64,000 nt of DNA from Tetramitus jugosus. Its lineage: Eukaryota; Heterolobosea; Eutetramitea; Acrasida; Vahlkampfiidae. The notes under the pieces are model-generated. The model was not told the DNA's origin and did no database searches. It saw only the letters and a list, made by a program, of their open reading frames with translations. The translations under genes were made by a program, and so were the position numbers. Shown in pieces: positions 30,044 to 41,800 of this stretch. Location: contig OW569362.1 of NCBI GenBank assembly GCA_937625935.1, positions 434,001 through 498,000 on the forward strand, given 5' to 3'. The stretch's first letter is position 1. Each line of letters begins with the position of its first letter.

Positions 30044-33037
30044 TTAGAATGTTAAAAAGTTGAACAGAGAGTTCGAATCTATGTTATCTGCTGCGTCCTC
30101 CACCAGCTTGTCTACAGATAACTTTTGATTGTATTCATCAATTTCTGTCGATGGACTTGAACTCCGTTCGTCTTCCATATGATCTAATAAAGAAATTGGG
30201 TGATCGTCTCTCATTTCCGAATCTAACAAGAAATGGCTGGATGCTGAATCATGCATGACATCATCAAAATAGTCGAAGTTGTCATTATCATCTCCACTAT
30301 TCAGTATGTCGTCATTATGATGATCGTTATCTACATCGACTTCATCACTTGTATCCCTGTTGGTACTTGGTTGTATCAGATCAGTAATGTCGCCTGACAT
30401 TGTTATGCTGGAGTTGGAGATGGTTTGGTGATGTCCGTTGTCAAACGAGGAAACACCCTGTGTGTTTGACATTTCAGATAATGGACGATGCAATGGATGG
30501 TGATTGAATGATCCTGTGAATCCAGCGTTGGCGGTTGGATTGGCATTTGCTGGGGAATACATGTCCATTCCAGAGTGCATCATTTGTGGAGCATAATAGG
30601 AGGTACCAGTGGTCGAATCGTAATAAATTTGCGATGGAGATGAACCAAGGTAGTGATGATGTGCTGCGGAGGCAGATGAATTGACAAGCGCTGCCGTCAT
30701 GCCATATCGAGATGTTGACATTCCCAATTCATCCGATGTTGGTGAACCAACAAGCACTTGCTGTTGTTGTTGAATGTTGTCGCTCAATGAAGAGGTTGAT
30801 TGAGGTGATATTCCTCTGGTTGGCAAAACACCTGATGCAGCTCTCTTTCGACTCCTCGTAGTAGCAGATGTAACAAATGAGTTCTTTCTCTTGGTTAAGA
30901 GACTGCTGGGCGACGAAGGTGAAGAGGACAGCGAGATGGAAGGAGATGGAGTCGACATGGACAAGCTTCTGGCAGTGCGCTGAAGTGACGATGGAATGGC
31001 AATTGCACCAGGAATCACTCTTCGACCAGCGACATTGAGACTACTACTACCATTGCTTCCATTGATCAAGCTCTGTGATTGCTGCTGTTGTGATTGAGAT
31101 TGCAGCTCTGCAGAATCACTGACCATGGATGCAGAGTTGGAACCACCAAGCAAATGAGTAATGTTGTGACTGGTTGGACTGGCGGTCGATGGACTCGTGA
31201 CAGCAGTACCTCCCGTCATCACAGCACTAGTAGGAGAATTGGCACTCATGAGCAGAGAATTAATGGGAGAGGAGGCACCACTGCTGCCACTCACATTTGC
31301 AACACCATCCTTCTCCTTCTTTTCCTTTCTCTTTGTCCTGAGACGAGTGTTTGAGAACCAATTGTTCAGCTGAATCATCGTAAGGCCAGTTAAGCTACTC
31401 AAATGCTCCTTTTGAGTCTGAGATGGATATGGATAAGCTCTGTGTTCATCATACCACTGATTCAAGATGGCTGTAATGTGCTTTGGATAACCCTTTCTCT
31501 TCTTTGATATCTTTGCTTGTTGCAGCGTTGTCTCCGTGTATTGAGACTTTAGCTTTTGTAGAATTTCTTGGTCGGACTGGTCGCTCACTCCGCTGTTGTT
31601 GGCGCCATTATTATTCACCGCATTGTATGCATTGTAATCGACCATGGCGGAAGAGGACGAAGGGGAAAAGCTACGAGGAGAGGAGGAAGTAGGTGATGCT
31701 CCATTGTTATTCAACCGCTGTTGGTGTTGTTGCTGTTGTTGTTGCTGAGCAAGCAAAGCATTGGAATGATGATGAGCATCAAACAACGATCCATGCACGT
31801 GAGTTGAATTGACAACTCCAGCGCTACTGAAACCACTGTTGGGTGTGGATGGTGAATTGAGAGTCATATCATTAAAGTCAACGACGAGTGGAGTCGATGG
31901 AGAAGAACTCAGCTGATGATACAAGCTGTGTTGCGTCTGAAGACTACCACTGTTGAAAGCAAATGGGTTACGAGCTTGAACACTTGTTATTCCATTGCTG
32001 TTGCTATTGCTGTTGTTGCTAAAGCTATTGACAGCTGTAGCTGCAGAGACTGGAAGTGGAGAGGATGAGAGAACAGTATGCTGCAACTGAGAAGCTGAAG
32101 AACGAATAGGAATGCCGTTAGTTGATGATGAACTGACAGTAGCTTCATCCTCAACTTTTGTAGTAGGTGATACAGTTGTGGTATTTGTATGAGTGGTGGT
32201 AGTTGAAGATGGAGTAGTAGTGGCAGCTTGATTGCTTGGTGAAGCAACCGTTGCAATATTCACTTGTTCGGATTGTGCTGATGTACGATCTGCTGCTGTT
32301 GGTGCTGACTGTTGTTGTTGTTGTTCAGTCTTGATAACTGAATAGAAACCCATATTGTTGTTGTTGTTGTTAGTGGTAGCATTCAAGAGTTGACTCTGTA
32401 GTGTTTGGAACGAATCATCAAACGTGTGATTCAACATTTGAATCTCTTGTCGCTGTATCGTGTTGAGACATGACATTTTGACTAGAAGTTCCATGACACT
32501 TCCACCAGCAGTAGCAGCAGCATTGCTGTTATGATTGTTCATATTAGTAGTAGTAGTAGTAGTATTAAAATTGTTGTTATTGTGTTGTTCAACAGCACAA
32601 TTGTTGTTGCTATTGTTGACATAAATGTTGTTCAAAATGGAGTGTGGTTCCATGTCAACAATGGGCGTCGTAATGGCCGTTGTACTCGTACTGTTGTGAT
32701 GACTGTTGAGAACAACATGAGAGGGCACAGTGGATGCGCATGCAGTGTACACGAGAATGTTTGGCGTGTTCACAGGAGAATGACGATTGTTTGTGGAAGT
32801 AGTGATGGTAGAGGTGGTCGTAGTAGTAGTCATAGTGGTGGAAGTGGAAGTGGTAGAGGAGGTTGTCGTGTTGGTGGGTGATGATGCGCTAGTGCTGCTG
32901 CTTCCAACAGTGGATGAAGGTCCTGTGGAAGTGGAGGAATTACTTGTTGTTGCTTGTTTGTTGTTATCAACATTGTTATCGCTCATCATGGATGGTTGTG
33001 CTTGAATCGATGTGGATTCCGTTTTGATTAACATCAT
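30044..33037 (-). CDS. TALE-class homeodomain protein
   Basis: A 997-aa intronless protein, mostly Ser/Thr/Asn/Gln-rich. A single homeodomain lies at about residues 505-570. It carries the three-residue loop extension that marks the TALE class (the H-R-A-Y-P-Y-P segment between helices 1 and 2) and a recognition helix reading L-N-N-W-F-S-N-T-R-L-R. The basic flanks (K-K-R-K-G-Y-P and R-T-K-R-K-E-K-K-E-K) support DNA binding and nuclear import. No MEIS, PBC or KNOX partner domain is apparent. A transcription factor; targets unknown. The exceptionally long 5' flank (1.2 kb) may hold its control region. Confidence 0.88.
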   Translation of the reverse strand: MMLIKTESTSIQAQPSMMSDNNVDNNKQATTSNSSTSTGPSSTVGSSSTSASSPTNTTTSSTTSTSTTMTTTTTTSTITTSTNNRHSPVNTPNILVYTACASTVPSHVVLNSHHNSTSTTAITTPIVDMEPHSILNNIYVNNSNNNCAVEQHNNNNFNTTTTTTNMNNHNSNAAATAGGSVMELLVKMSCLNTIQRQEIQMLNHTFDDSFQTLQSQLLNATTNNNNNNMGFYSVIKTEQQQQQSAPTAADRTSAQSEQVNIATVASPSNQAATTTPSSTTTTHTNTTTVSPTTKVEDEATVSSSSTNGIPIRSSASQLQHTVLSSSPLPVSAATAVNSFSNNSNSNSNGITSVQARNPFAFNSGSLQTQHSLYHQLSSSPSTPLVVDFNDMTLNSPSTPNSGFSSAGVVNSTHVHGSLFDAHHHSNALLAQQQQQQQHQQRLNNNGASPTSSSPRSFSPSSSSAMVDYNAYNAVNNNGANNSGVSDQSDQEILQKLKSQYTETTLQQAKISKKRKGYPKHITAILNQWYDEHRAYPYPSQTQKEHLSSLTGLTMIQLNNWFSNTRLRTKRKEKKEKDGVANVSGSSGASSPINSLLMSANSPTSAVMTGGTAVTSPSTASPTSHNITHLLGGSNSASMVSDSAELQSQSQQQQSQSLINGSNGSSSLNVAGRRVIPGAIAIPSSLQRTARSLSMSTPSPSISLSSSPSSPSSLLTKRKNSFVTSATTRSRKRAASGVLPTRGISPQSTSSLSDNIQQQQQVLVGSPTSDELGMSTSRYGMTAALVNSSASAAHHHYLGSSPSQIYYDSTTGTSYYAPQMMHSGMDMYSPANANPTANAGFTGSFNHHPLHRPLSEMSNTQGVSSFDNGHHQTISNSSITMSGDITDLIQPSTNRDTSDEVDVDNDHHNDDILNSGDDNDNFDYFDDVMHDSASSHFLLDSEMRDDHPISLLDHMEDERSSSPSTEIDEYNQKLSVDKLVEDAADNIDSNSLFNFLTF

Positions 33038-34243
33038 TTGCTTTTGCTTTTGTTGTTTCCTTTGAGAAAATAATGTTGTTGCTGTTGTTGGGTCGAATCC
33101 AAGTGAACAGACAATTGTTTCCTTGCTCTTGTTGTTGCTGTTGCTGTTCCGTTTTGATATCTCAGAGAGTACTGGCTGGCTACGCGAGTGAGAGATTGTG
33201 TGTGAGTTGAAGAATACTTTGAAGTGAAAATTTGGGTGGAACGCTCACTCTAAGAAATGGTCTAAACCCGTGGTTGGTTGTTTGTTTTTGTAGTTGTTTG
33301 TTTGTTTCTGGCAAATTCACCTTTGTGGGTATCTGGTGGGTGCGACTGTGGTTCGAACGAATCTCTGCCTTTGGAATTGCTCTTGATTGGCTTTGTGTGC
33401 GTGCAAGGAATTCGTGTGAGTGGAAATTGTTTCTCCCTTGGGGGCTGCGCAGTTATTGAAAGAAGGTGGATAGGCACAGAGTAAGCTCTTGAGTAGTTGG
33501 TGGAAATCAATTTGTTTTTGAAGGGCTTGAGTGCAGCCAAAAGCAACACTCTTGAAGAACAATCGTATCCAACGTTTAGTAGATTGAGCGCTGCCGATGA
33601 ATAAACTGAAAGGTGGTGCGAGGTCGTAGCGTCCGGCAGTTTTTTATCATAGTACCCCATAAATGGGACGTCGTCTATAAAAAATCTGACGTTTCTTGAC
33701 AGGTTCATCCTATATATGGACGCAGAATTTTGTAAAATGATTCCTTGTTCCTTGTTTGTTATAGAATACCCCTTGGTGAGAAATGTGTGCACACAACTGC
33801 CCGGCCCAAGAAGAGAACACTTCTCTCGTTGCAACGAAAGAGACCAGTGTTGGTCGAATCCTTCTGGCAGTGCGAATTTTTCGGGGGCCATTCAACCAAG
33901 GGCCCTCTTGGATTTTTGAGTCAACCACGCTCCATTTCTCCTAATGCGTTTTCTGATTTTCGTTCTTTGTTGAAACTTCAAGTACATATTAAACTCCGAA
34001 AGGAAGTGGAACCAACAGAGAAGCGTCAAGGAACGTCAGTAAACTTCAAGGTTTCTCCTGACGTTCTGATCAGTAATGTTTCAAGGGCTAGTCGTTTATT
34101 GAGCTTGTTCGTGCATTATTGCCTGTATGCCCCATCTGGAAATATCCAAGTATTACTGAGATTTTTGTTGCATTCTGCCAGTTTCATGTGACGTCAGTTT
34201 ATTATCAACGATATGAGCTCCTTTATCTCTGAAAGCTAAACTC
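33038..34243. other. Long intergenic region upstream of the homeobox gene
   Basis: At about 1.2 kb this is one of the longest gaps in the window. It separates the homeobox gene start from the 3' end of the first Cys-rich gene, both on the minus strand. Open stretches occur on both strands (minus 33262-33891, plus 33745-34191) but neither has a convincing domain, composition or flanking signals. Mostly promoter and 5' leader of the homeobox gene, as far as I can tell. Confidence 0.4.
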
Positions 34244-35377
34244 CTACAAGTTGGCGAAGAGAGAGATGATGACAGAGAGAACAACAATCCATCCACCAAC
34301 ACTGGTCATGGATGCACCACCAATGTAGGCATCAGCAACACCATATTCACTCTTCGTGGAGACCTTGTGGCAATCGTGCCATGAAACAAGCTCATCCAAA
34401 CACTTTCTCTTGTAGCAGCTGTCTGGAACAGCAAAGGTATATTGAGTCACGGCTCTTCTACATTTGGTAAGCACACAAGCTGCTGCCTTAGCATATTGTG
34501 GAGCACAAGAGAGCAAATTCAATGGGGAAGTACACTTCTTAGAGTTACACAAGCAATACAATCCAGGTACAATGGAGCTGCAGTCACTTTGAGTTTCACA
34601 TGCGATACGATCAGCACATTGGTTCTTGTAGCAGAAGAGACCAGATCTGCAAACCTTTGAGAGGTCTGAAGTCACAGGCTCACACAGGTCACCACGTCCA
34701 GCAAAATTACGACACTTGTTCTGACTGTCGCAATACATGTTTTCATTACAGTTGTTACCAAGGAGACTGATCATACAGCTTCCACCTTCGCTGTTTTGTT
34801 GAGCAACACACTTGCTGCCGAAACAGTATCCACTCTTACATTCACCACCGACGTTACATACTTCACCATTGTCGAGGAATGGTTGACAGGAGAGAGAAGA
34901 AGACTTGCAGTACAAATCGTTGCCACATGAACCCAAAAGGTCGCTAAGAATTGGGATGCATGTGTCACCCTTTTGCAAAGCAGCACACTTGCCCTTGTTA
35001 CATGGAACACCGACTGGACATTGAGCATCCAATTCACAAGAGTCACCGAGACCCTTCATCCACTTGCACTTTGAAGCCAAACACTTGAGCGCAGGTGTGA
35101 CCTGAGAGAACAATGAATTGACAGCATAGCAATCTTTGTTTGTTTTGCAGGTGGCACCAGCATAAAGTTCTTGAACCTTACATGTGGCAGAGTCAATGTC
35201 ACACTCAGCAGGAAGTGCACAAGGTGGACGCAACAATCCACAAACATCCCCAACTTTGGTAAAGCCGTCGCCTTCTGGGACACACACAGCCTTTGCTGTC
35301 AAAAGTTCAGCATGAACAGTGAAGCAGCTCAAGAGAGCAGCAATTACAAGAACAACGAGCGCAATATGTTGTCTCAT
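34244..35377 (-). CDS. Cys-rich putative GPI-anchored surface protein, copy 1
   Basis: 377 aa, intronless. A clear signal peptide (residues 1-23, hydrophobic V-L-V-I-A-A-L-L-S-C-F) is followed by about 330 residues with roughly 45 Cys in spaced pairs (C-x(4-6)-C patterns), which implies a heavily disulfide-bonded extracellular chain. The C-terminus ends in G-G-A-S-M-T then a purely hydrophobic tail with no cytosolic residues, fitting a GPI-anchor signal. The domain recalls Dickkopf/EGF-like Cys-rich repeats, but no named family is assigned. It is a tandem paralogue of 36106-37242 and shares long identical DNA blocks with it. Confidence 0.85.
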   Translation of the reverse strand: MRQHIALVVLVIAALLSCFTVHAELLTAKAVCVPEGDGFTKVGDVCGLLRPPCALPAECDIDSATCKVQELYAGATCKTNKDCYAVNSLFSQVTPALKCLASKCKWMKGLGDSCELDAQCPVGVPCNKGKCAALQKGDTCIPILSDLLGSCGNDLYCKSSSLSCQPFLDNGEVCNVGGECKSGYCFGSKCVAQQNSEGGSCMISLLGNNCNENMYCDSQNKCRNFAGRGDLCEPVTSDLSKVCRSGLFCYKNQCADRIACETQSDCSSIVPGLYCLCNSKKCTSPLNLLSCAPQYAKAAACVLTKCRRAVTQYTFAVPDSCYKRKCLDELVSWHDCHKVSTKSEYGVADAYIGGASMTSVGGWIVVLSVIISLFANL

Positions 35378-36105
35378 TTTTATCTATTTACTAGTAGTCT
35401 ATTAATTATGTTTGTTTTTTTGATTGGGACCACCAGGTATTCGCCCTGTCACCTCCAGTGTTAAATCATGGGGCAGCCAAAATTCCGGCAGCTGAACTGA
35501 CATTGACGCTGAGGGAACGGCCCCCAAGATGATATTTGACCATGTTGGTAACTTCCGATAGACTCTTGACTTAGGCAAACGACCAACAAAGAGACAAGTG
35601 ATGCTAGATAGGCTCTGAACTCCCAGAATCATCAGTCGGTGATTCCGCTTGTTCCACATGATCGTTCGCAGGGAGAAAATCTTCTGAACTTTGGTTCTCA
35701 AAATTCGCCTGTTTAACCTCTACAGCTAATTGAAAGATTCGAAACCACAGATTTATGATTTTCTCCGTGGGACACAGCGATTGTGCAATCGTAAACCTTT
35801 GTTACAAGCAACAAGTTGGAATTTTTACTTCTCGGTTCGGTCAACTGAGCAGAACATCAGACCGAGCTTTCTGAGGCCGTGTGATGATGTTGCTGGTGTT
35901 GAAAATACCGAACAATTGATTCTTAAGTCACTGACAGCGACTCTCAGACCAATAGAGATGTTTGTGATTCAAGGCATTCAGTTAATAAACTAAACAATTT
36001 CTGGCCGTTTGTCCTCTGGAAACATAATAAGCGATTCAGATCTCGTGCGACAACAAATAATTGTTTACTATCATGTGTCAGTTTACTCTGCAAGGAGCTA
36101 GCCTC
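35378..36105. other. Intergenic region between tandem Cys-rich genes
   Basis: About 730 bp. The first ~90 bp upstream of copy 1 resemble the same region upstream of copy 2 (shared TTTATCTATTT start, then a common A/T-rich pattern and a CCAATGTTAAAT-like stretch), so the promoter was part of the duplication. The rest is unlike and holds no recognised gene. Confidence 0.45.
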
Positions 36106-37242
36106 CTACAAGTTGGAGAAGAGGGAGATGATGACAAAGGGGACAACAATCCATCCACCAACACTGGTCATGGATGCACCACCGATGTAGGCATCAGCAA
36201 CACCATACTCGCTCGTAGTGGAGACCTTGTGGCAATCGTGCCATGAAACAAGCTCATCCAAGCATTTTCTCTTGTAGCAGCTGTCTGGAACAGCAAAGGT
36301 ATACTGAGTCAAAAATCTTCTACACTTTGTCGTCATGCAGACCTCTGCCTTAGCATATTGTGGAGTACAGGAGAATGAGTCCAATGGAGAAGTACACTTC
36401 TTGGAGGTACACAAGCAATACAATCCTGGTGCAATGGAGCTGCAATCACTTTGAGTTTCACATGAGAAACGGTCCATACATTGGTTCTTGTAGCAGAAGA
36501 GACCCGATTGCGGATTGCAAAACTTGGAGAGGTCTGAAGTCACAGGCTCACACAAGTCTCCGCGTCCAGCATAATTTCGGCACTTGTTCTCACTGTCGCA
36601 ATACATGTTTTCATTACAGTTGTTAAGAACCCTCAACTTCATACAGCTCCCACCTTCGCTGTTTTGTTGAGCAACACACTTGCTGCCGAAACAATATCCA
36701 CTCTGACATTCACCACCGACGTTACATACTTCACCATTGTCGAGGAATGGTTGACAGGAGAGAGAAGAAGACTTGCAGTACAAATCGTTGCCACATGAAC
36801 CCAATAAGATATCAGCAACTGGGACGCATGTGTCACCCTTCTGCAAAGCAGCACACTTGCCTTTGTTACATGGAACACCGACTGGACATTGATCATTCAG
36901 TTCACAAGAGTCACCGAGACCCTTCATCCACTTGCACTTTGAAGCCAAACACTTGAGCGCAGGTGTGACCTGAGAGAACAATGAATTGACAGCATAGCAA
37001 TCTTTGTTTGTTTTGCAGGTGGCACCAGCATAAAGTTCTTGAACCTTACATGTGGCAGAGTCAATGTCACACTCCGCAGGAGATGCACAAAGTGGAAGCC
37101 CCAATCCACAAGATGCCCCAGCCTTGGAATAGCCAAGGCCTGTTGAGGCACATACGGCCTTTGTCAATACTTCAGCATGAACAGTGAAGCAGCTCAAGAG
37201 AGCAGCAATTACAAGAACAAAGAGTGAAATATGTTGTTTCAT
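36106..37242 (-). CDS. Cys-rich putative GPI-anchored surface protein, copy 2
   Basis: 378 aa, intronless, same architecture as copy 1: signal peptide, dense Cys pairs, and a hydrophobic GPI-signal-like tail. Long stretches are identical to copy 1, including a run of about 170 nt (35040-35210 against 36906-37076) and the G-G-A-S-M-T-S-V-G-G-W-I-V-V tail. Other patches differ clearly: the first 35 residues after the signal peptide (C-A-S-T-G-L-G-Y-S-K-A-G against C-V-P-E-G-D-G-F-T-K-V-G), C-M-K-L-R-V-L-N-N against C-M-I-S-L-L-G-N-N, and F-C-N-P-Q-S-G against V-C-R-S-G. The mosaic suggests recent gene conversion. Confidence 0.85.
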   Translation of the reverse strand: MKQHISLFVLVIAALLSCFTVHAEVLTKAVCASTGLGYSKAGASCGLGLPLCASPAECDIDSATCKVQELYAGATCKTNKDCYAVNSLFSQVTPALKCLASKCKWMKGLGDSCELNDQCPVGVPCNKGKCAALQKGDTCVPVADILLGSCGNDLYCKSSSLSCQPFLDNGEVCNVGGECQSGYCFGSKCVAQQNSEGGSCMKLRVLNNCNENMYCDSENKCRNYAGRGDLCEPVTSDLSKFCNPQSGLFCYKNQCMDRFSCETQSDCSSIAPGLYCLCTSKKCTSPLDSFSCTPQYAKAEVCMTTKCRRFLTQYTFAVPDSCYKRKCLDELVSWHDCHKVSTTSEYGVADAYIGGASMTSVGGWIVVPFVIISLFSNL

Positions 37243-38039
37243 TTTATCTATTTCCTGGTAGGTGTTTGGTAGTAGTCAACCAATTCAATTAGTTTTGTGT
37301 TTTTTGATCGAGATCACAGGTATGTTACTGTAACATCCAATGTTAAATGCTGTAGGATAGGACTTTGGTTTAAGGATCAAGAGGTCCTTCTCACTTGTTC
37401 TTTATTGGTTATTTTGCTTTCCGACATGGTCTATGACAGGTGAAGAAAATTTGTGTGCCTCGAAATTCGCCTTTTAAACCATGTTTTTGTTTGGAGGTGT
37501 TTGGGTGCCCATCATACATCTTCTAACGGCTCAAGAACCATCTTCTTCATCGATGCGAGTGGAAGTCAATGTCGGCCCAAATATCGTTACACTTCAACCG
37601 TAGATGTGAGAAGATTTTTTTCATGGGAAATCAAAATGAAAATTTCCAGCAGTTTGCGGGTGCGAAGCGCAAACTGTTCGTCCTTCCAACTGCAGTTCTG
37701 GCACATCATCACACCTGACACACTCAGCAAGTCTACAATAAGAGAGTGCAAGTAACGACATAACAACAACAACAAAAAAACAAAACCACACGCTACCTAC
37801 CTACCCCTACCCCTTGCAGTAAAACCCACAAGCCAACCTCTCAACCGCTTTATTACTCTCTGACTGGTGCTCGATCTCAATGCTTAATCTTATGCTCTAT
37901 CGCCAAAACACAATGAAAAAGAGTCATGAAATCCACACTACCACAAAAAAGCAACAACAACCATCATTCTCTACTACCTCTTCCAGAAGCAGCAACAGCT
38001 CATTTGAGTCCATCTCTCTCAGTCCTCCATTTTTTCATC
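37243..38039. other. Intergenic region
   Basis: About 800 bp between the second Cys-rich gene and a small membrane-protein gene. Contains the shared-type promoter of the Cys-rich gene at its left end and AC-rich stretches at about 37760-37830. No gene recognised. Confidence 0.4.
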
Positions 38040-38545
38040 ATGGTGAAGGACCAGCCAGCACAGTGGCAATTAAGGGTGCCTTATCATGGGTCATTGGAAA
38101 GTCTCATTAGTAGATTCCATGAAAAAACCAATGACAAAATGTTGCTCATTCTGGTCATCCTCTTGTTTAGCTATATAGCTTTAGCAAACGATTGGTCGAA
38201 CCATGAGCTTCTGCTTCAAAGCTTGTCAAATTATTACTATTCTATCAAGACTATTATAAAGGATACATTGAAAATTGAAACTACTGTGGTGTGCGCACCT
38301 CGTTTCATTTTTTTTGCGTAAGCTTACGTCTTTTTTGAGAGAGAGAATATTCAAATGTGTGCTCTGTAGCTGAGGACTGGACTTTGAAAGAGTGATTTTT
38401 TTGGAGGCGATTCGTCTGTGGAATGAGTGAGAAAGAGATTATTGTGTGTGAGTGGATATCACTGTGGTGCTTTGTGTTGTTGGCGCATTGTTTTTGTAGG
38501 GCCTATTTACAGCACAAGAACAAGGGTATGAATGTTGCTATCTAA
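38040..38545 (+). CDS. Small membrane protein, hypothetical (two exons)
   Basis: Proposed model: 38040-38317 and 38500-38545, 107 aa. Exon 1 reads V-K-D-Q-P-A-Q-W-Q-L-R-V then a hydrophobic helix (M-L-L-I-L-V-I-L-L-F-S-Y-I-A-L-A). A GTAAGC donor and a TTTTTGTAG acceptor keep the frame and extend the C-terminus with A-Y-L-Q-H-K-N-K-G. An AATAAA follows at about 38635. Without splicing, exon 1 runs into a stop at 38321. The coding potential is modest and no family is recognised, so the gene may be spurious. Confidence 0.45.
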
Positions 38546-38823
38546 CAACTTTTATTTTTTATTCATTGTTTTGTTTTGTGTGTTATCCTGTCATCGTATT
38601 CTTGTTTCATTGGAGAGTCGTTGTGTGTCCAATACAATAAATAAAATGTCCTTGTGTTTGCAGTTTCCAGTGTTGTTTCATTCACTCGTTCGCAGTGCGG
38701 AAAAACACTTTTGAGGGGAAAAAAACCAAATCACACCCCTCCTAATAACTTATTACAAACAACATCATATTATCATCTTTATCTCAACAACAACAACAAC
38801 CAACAAACAACAAGATCAATAAC

Positions 38824-41800
38824 ATGCACAAGACTACAAAAAAAAATATGAACAGCAATCGCAGGTTCAATCTCCTTCTCCTGCAAGAAAATGAAATCTA
38901 TTACAATGACTACTCTGCTACACTATTCTCTTCTCGTACAGGTAGATCCAAACACAATGGAAGACTTCATTTTTGTTCTCATTCATTGATATTTGTGCCA
39001 GATGAGACAAGAGTGCCTATTCTGAGCATGGAATACTGTCACATGGATCCAAAAGAGAGTTTTCAACTGTATTCACCTGTTCGATCACTAGAGAGTTCAT
39101 TTCGATCCTTCTTGTCCAATGGTGAAGATCACTTGTTCACTATCAAGTTGAATCAAGTGACACAAATGAAGGTTCAAAACAGAAATCATCCATATATTGT
39201 TAAAAAATTGAGTGAAGGTGGCAGTGGTGGAATGAGTGATGATGATTCTCTGTGGGATGATGGTTCATATACTAGTAGTAGTAGTAGTAATAGCAATAGT
39301 GCCATTCAGAGTAATGTCATTGTGATTGGATTGACGTACATGACAGCTCAAGAATTGATTCAAAAAGTGAAACCGATTTTTCAATTGTGGACACCGACGT
39401 TTAACAGCAAGAGCAATTCGTTTGTAAAGCAATCAAAGCTTCAAATCATTGACCGAATCAAAAAAGAGTATCAAAACTATCAGAATCAGTTCACGTTCGA
39501 TGTCACGTGGTTGGAAGACTTTAGAGAACAGCAAGTATATGAGACGAATGGTGTGCGTGTGACTCCACTGGTCGATACACCTGGTAGGATCATGCTCACT
39601 ACTGCACGCATCTATTTTCAACCGTTTAACAACATTAGTTCAAAGCCTGTCAAGAAATATGACTTGAGAGATGTTGTGCGTGTGATGAAGAGAAGACATG
39701 TGCTGCGACATACGGGTATTGAGATTTATATGAAGAGTGGAGAGTGCATCTTTTTCAGTTTTAGGAGTGCAATCGAGAGAGATGAGATTTTCTTGAAAAT
39801 GTTGCAACAACCGGTGCTCAATTCGATTTCCGCGGACGATTTGAACAACATGACACTCAAGTGGCAGAGTGGACTCATTTCAAACTTTGATTATTTAATG
39901 TATTTGAATTTCATTGCTGATCGATCGTTTAATGATTTGACTCAATACCCAGTGTTTCCTTGGGTGATTGCTGATTATACGAGCAGTGTGTTGAAACTTG
40001 ACGGAGATGAGACGAACACGTTCAGAGATTTGTCCAAACCGATTGGTGCATTGAACGATAAGAGATTGAGGCGTTTCCAGGAGAGATATCGTGAGATGCC
40101 TGATCCTAAATTCCTTTACGGAACACACTATTCTACACCTGGTTACGTTCTCTATTTTTTGATTAGAGAGGCTCCCGAGTATATGCTCAGACTTCAGAGT
40201 GGTAAATTCGATGCACCCGACCGTATTTTCAACGGTATTGCTCAGTCATGGAACGGAGTGTTTGAGAATGATGCTGACTTGAAGGAGTTGATTCCAGAGT
40301 TCTATCAGGGAACAGGTGAATTCTTGGTCAATACTCAGCAACTAGACCTGGGAGTGAAGCACAATGGACAGCGAGTAAATCATGTGAGTCTGCCAGCATG
40401 GGCCGACAATGAAAAGGACTTTATTTTTAAGAATCGACTGGCTCTGGAGAGCTCTTATGTGAGTGACAATTTGCATCACTGGATTGATCTTATCTTTGGT
40501 TATAAGCAGAGAGGTGTCGAGGCAGCCAATGCAGACAACTTGTTCTATTATCTAACTTATGAGGGTGCTGTGGACATTGATAAGATTCATGATCCAATGG
40601 AAAGGAGCAGCATCGAGATGCAAATTCGAGAGTTTGGTCAGACTCCAAAGCAAATATTCACTAGACCTCATCCTAAACGTAGAGCCGGTACAGACATGTC
40701 ACAAATTAATCTTTCATCGGTTACTGATGACAATATTATCCAGATGCATTCGATTCAAACAGCTCAGAATGATCTATCAACTGATTTTTCTGAGCCAATC
40801 AAGACTGAGAAGTCTCACACGAGAACATGGAGCGATGATATATTCAATTCAACTCTCGAAAGCATCGGTTTGAACTCAAAGATTTCTTCGCGTCCATCTA
40901 CACCAGTTTCCTCATCATTAGGAAAGGCGGCTAAGAATAATACTGCTGCCGATGACGATGAAATGAGCATTGATGATCTCCTTGTTACGAACTTTTCTCG
41001 AAAGTCATCATTCCGGACACCTACTAGCACTTCTAGAGCTGAGTCTACCCCAGCCTCGCCTACTTCTCCACTTTCTGGCAGACGATTGAGATTGCAAAAT
41101 GTAGCTAATTCACGCATTAGTTCACCACAGGCTGAAGTTCTGAATGATTCTGGTCCAAAATTCAAGAAACTTGACCAGTACCGTCAGTTTATTACAGCCA
41201 AACTGCATCGCGAAACCATTGGCGGTATCGTCATATCTCCAATAGACAACCGGGTATATACTGCGAGTCATGACGCGAGTGTAAAGATTTATTCGACCGA
41301 TAGTCAGAGACAGTTGAGAAGGATTGCAGATATGGGTGATATGGCTCTTTCGTCTCTTGTATCTATGCCCAGCAATTTGACTGGTGAGTCTCGTGTTCTC
41401 ATCGTGAGCTCATGGGACAACAATGTGTATGCTTACTCTGTAGATTATGGGCGCATATTAGACACCATACATGGTCATGAAGATGCTGTGTCAAAGATTA
41501 GTATTAGTGGCGACGTTTTTATGTCCAGCTCCTGGGATAGCAGTGTCAAATTCTGGAAGTGTATCCCTTCTGGCTTCAGCAAGGTACCAATCATGGACTT
41601 TAGTGAGCATCAATCACCAATTCATACATGCTGTATGGATAACAGCGGTACGATGGCTGTGTCTGGAGCAGAGGACGGTGATATTACAGTGTATGATTTG
41701 CGACAAAAGAAACAAGTGTGTAGCTTCACTGGTCACATGGATTCGATCACTGATGTTTGCTTCTTGGGTAATGATTCAAGAAGGATAGTTTCATGCTCCA

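Noticed and set aside
33346-33366. GGTTCGAAC, a second tRNA B-box-like stretch
   Set aside because: No matching T-stem, A box or acceptor stem around it.
33262-33891. 209-codon minus-strand open stretch upstream of the homeobox gene
   Set aside because: No domain, odd composition, no poly(A) signal or promoter context, and it overlaps an equally open plus-strand stretch. Likely chance in a 1.2-kb spacer.
33745-34191. 148-codon plus-strand open stretch
   Set aside because: No recognisable domain and overlaps the one above in antisense; no supporting signals.
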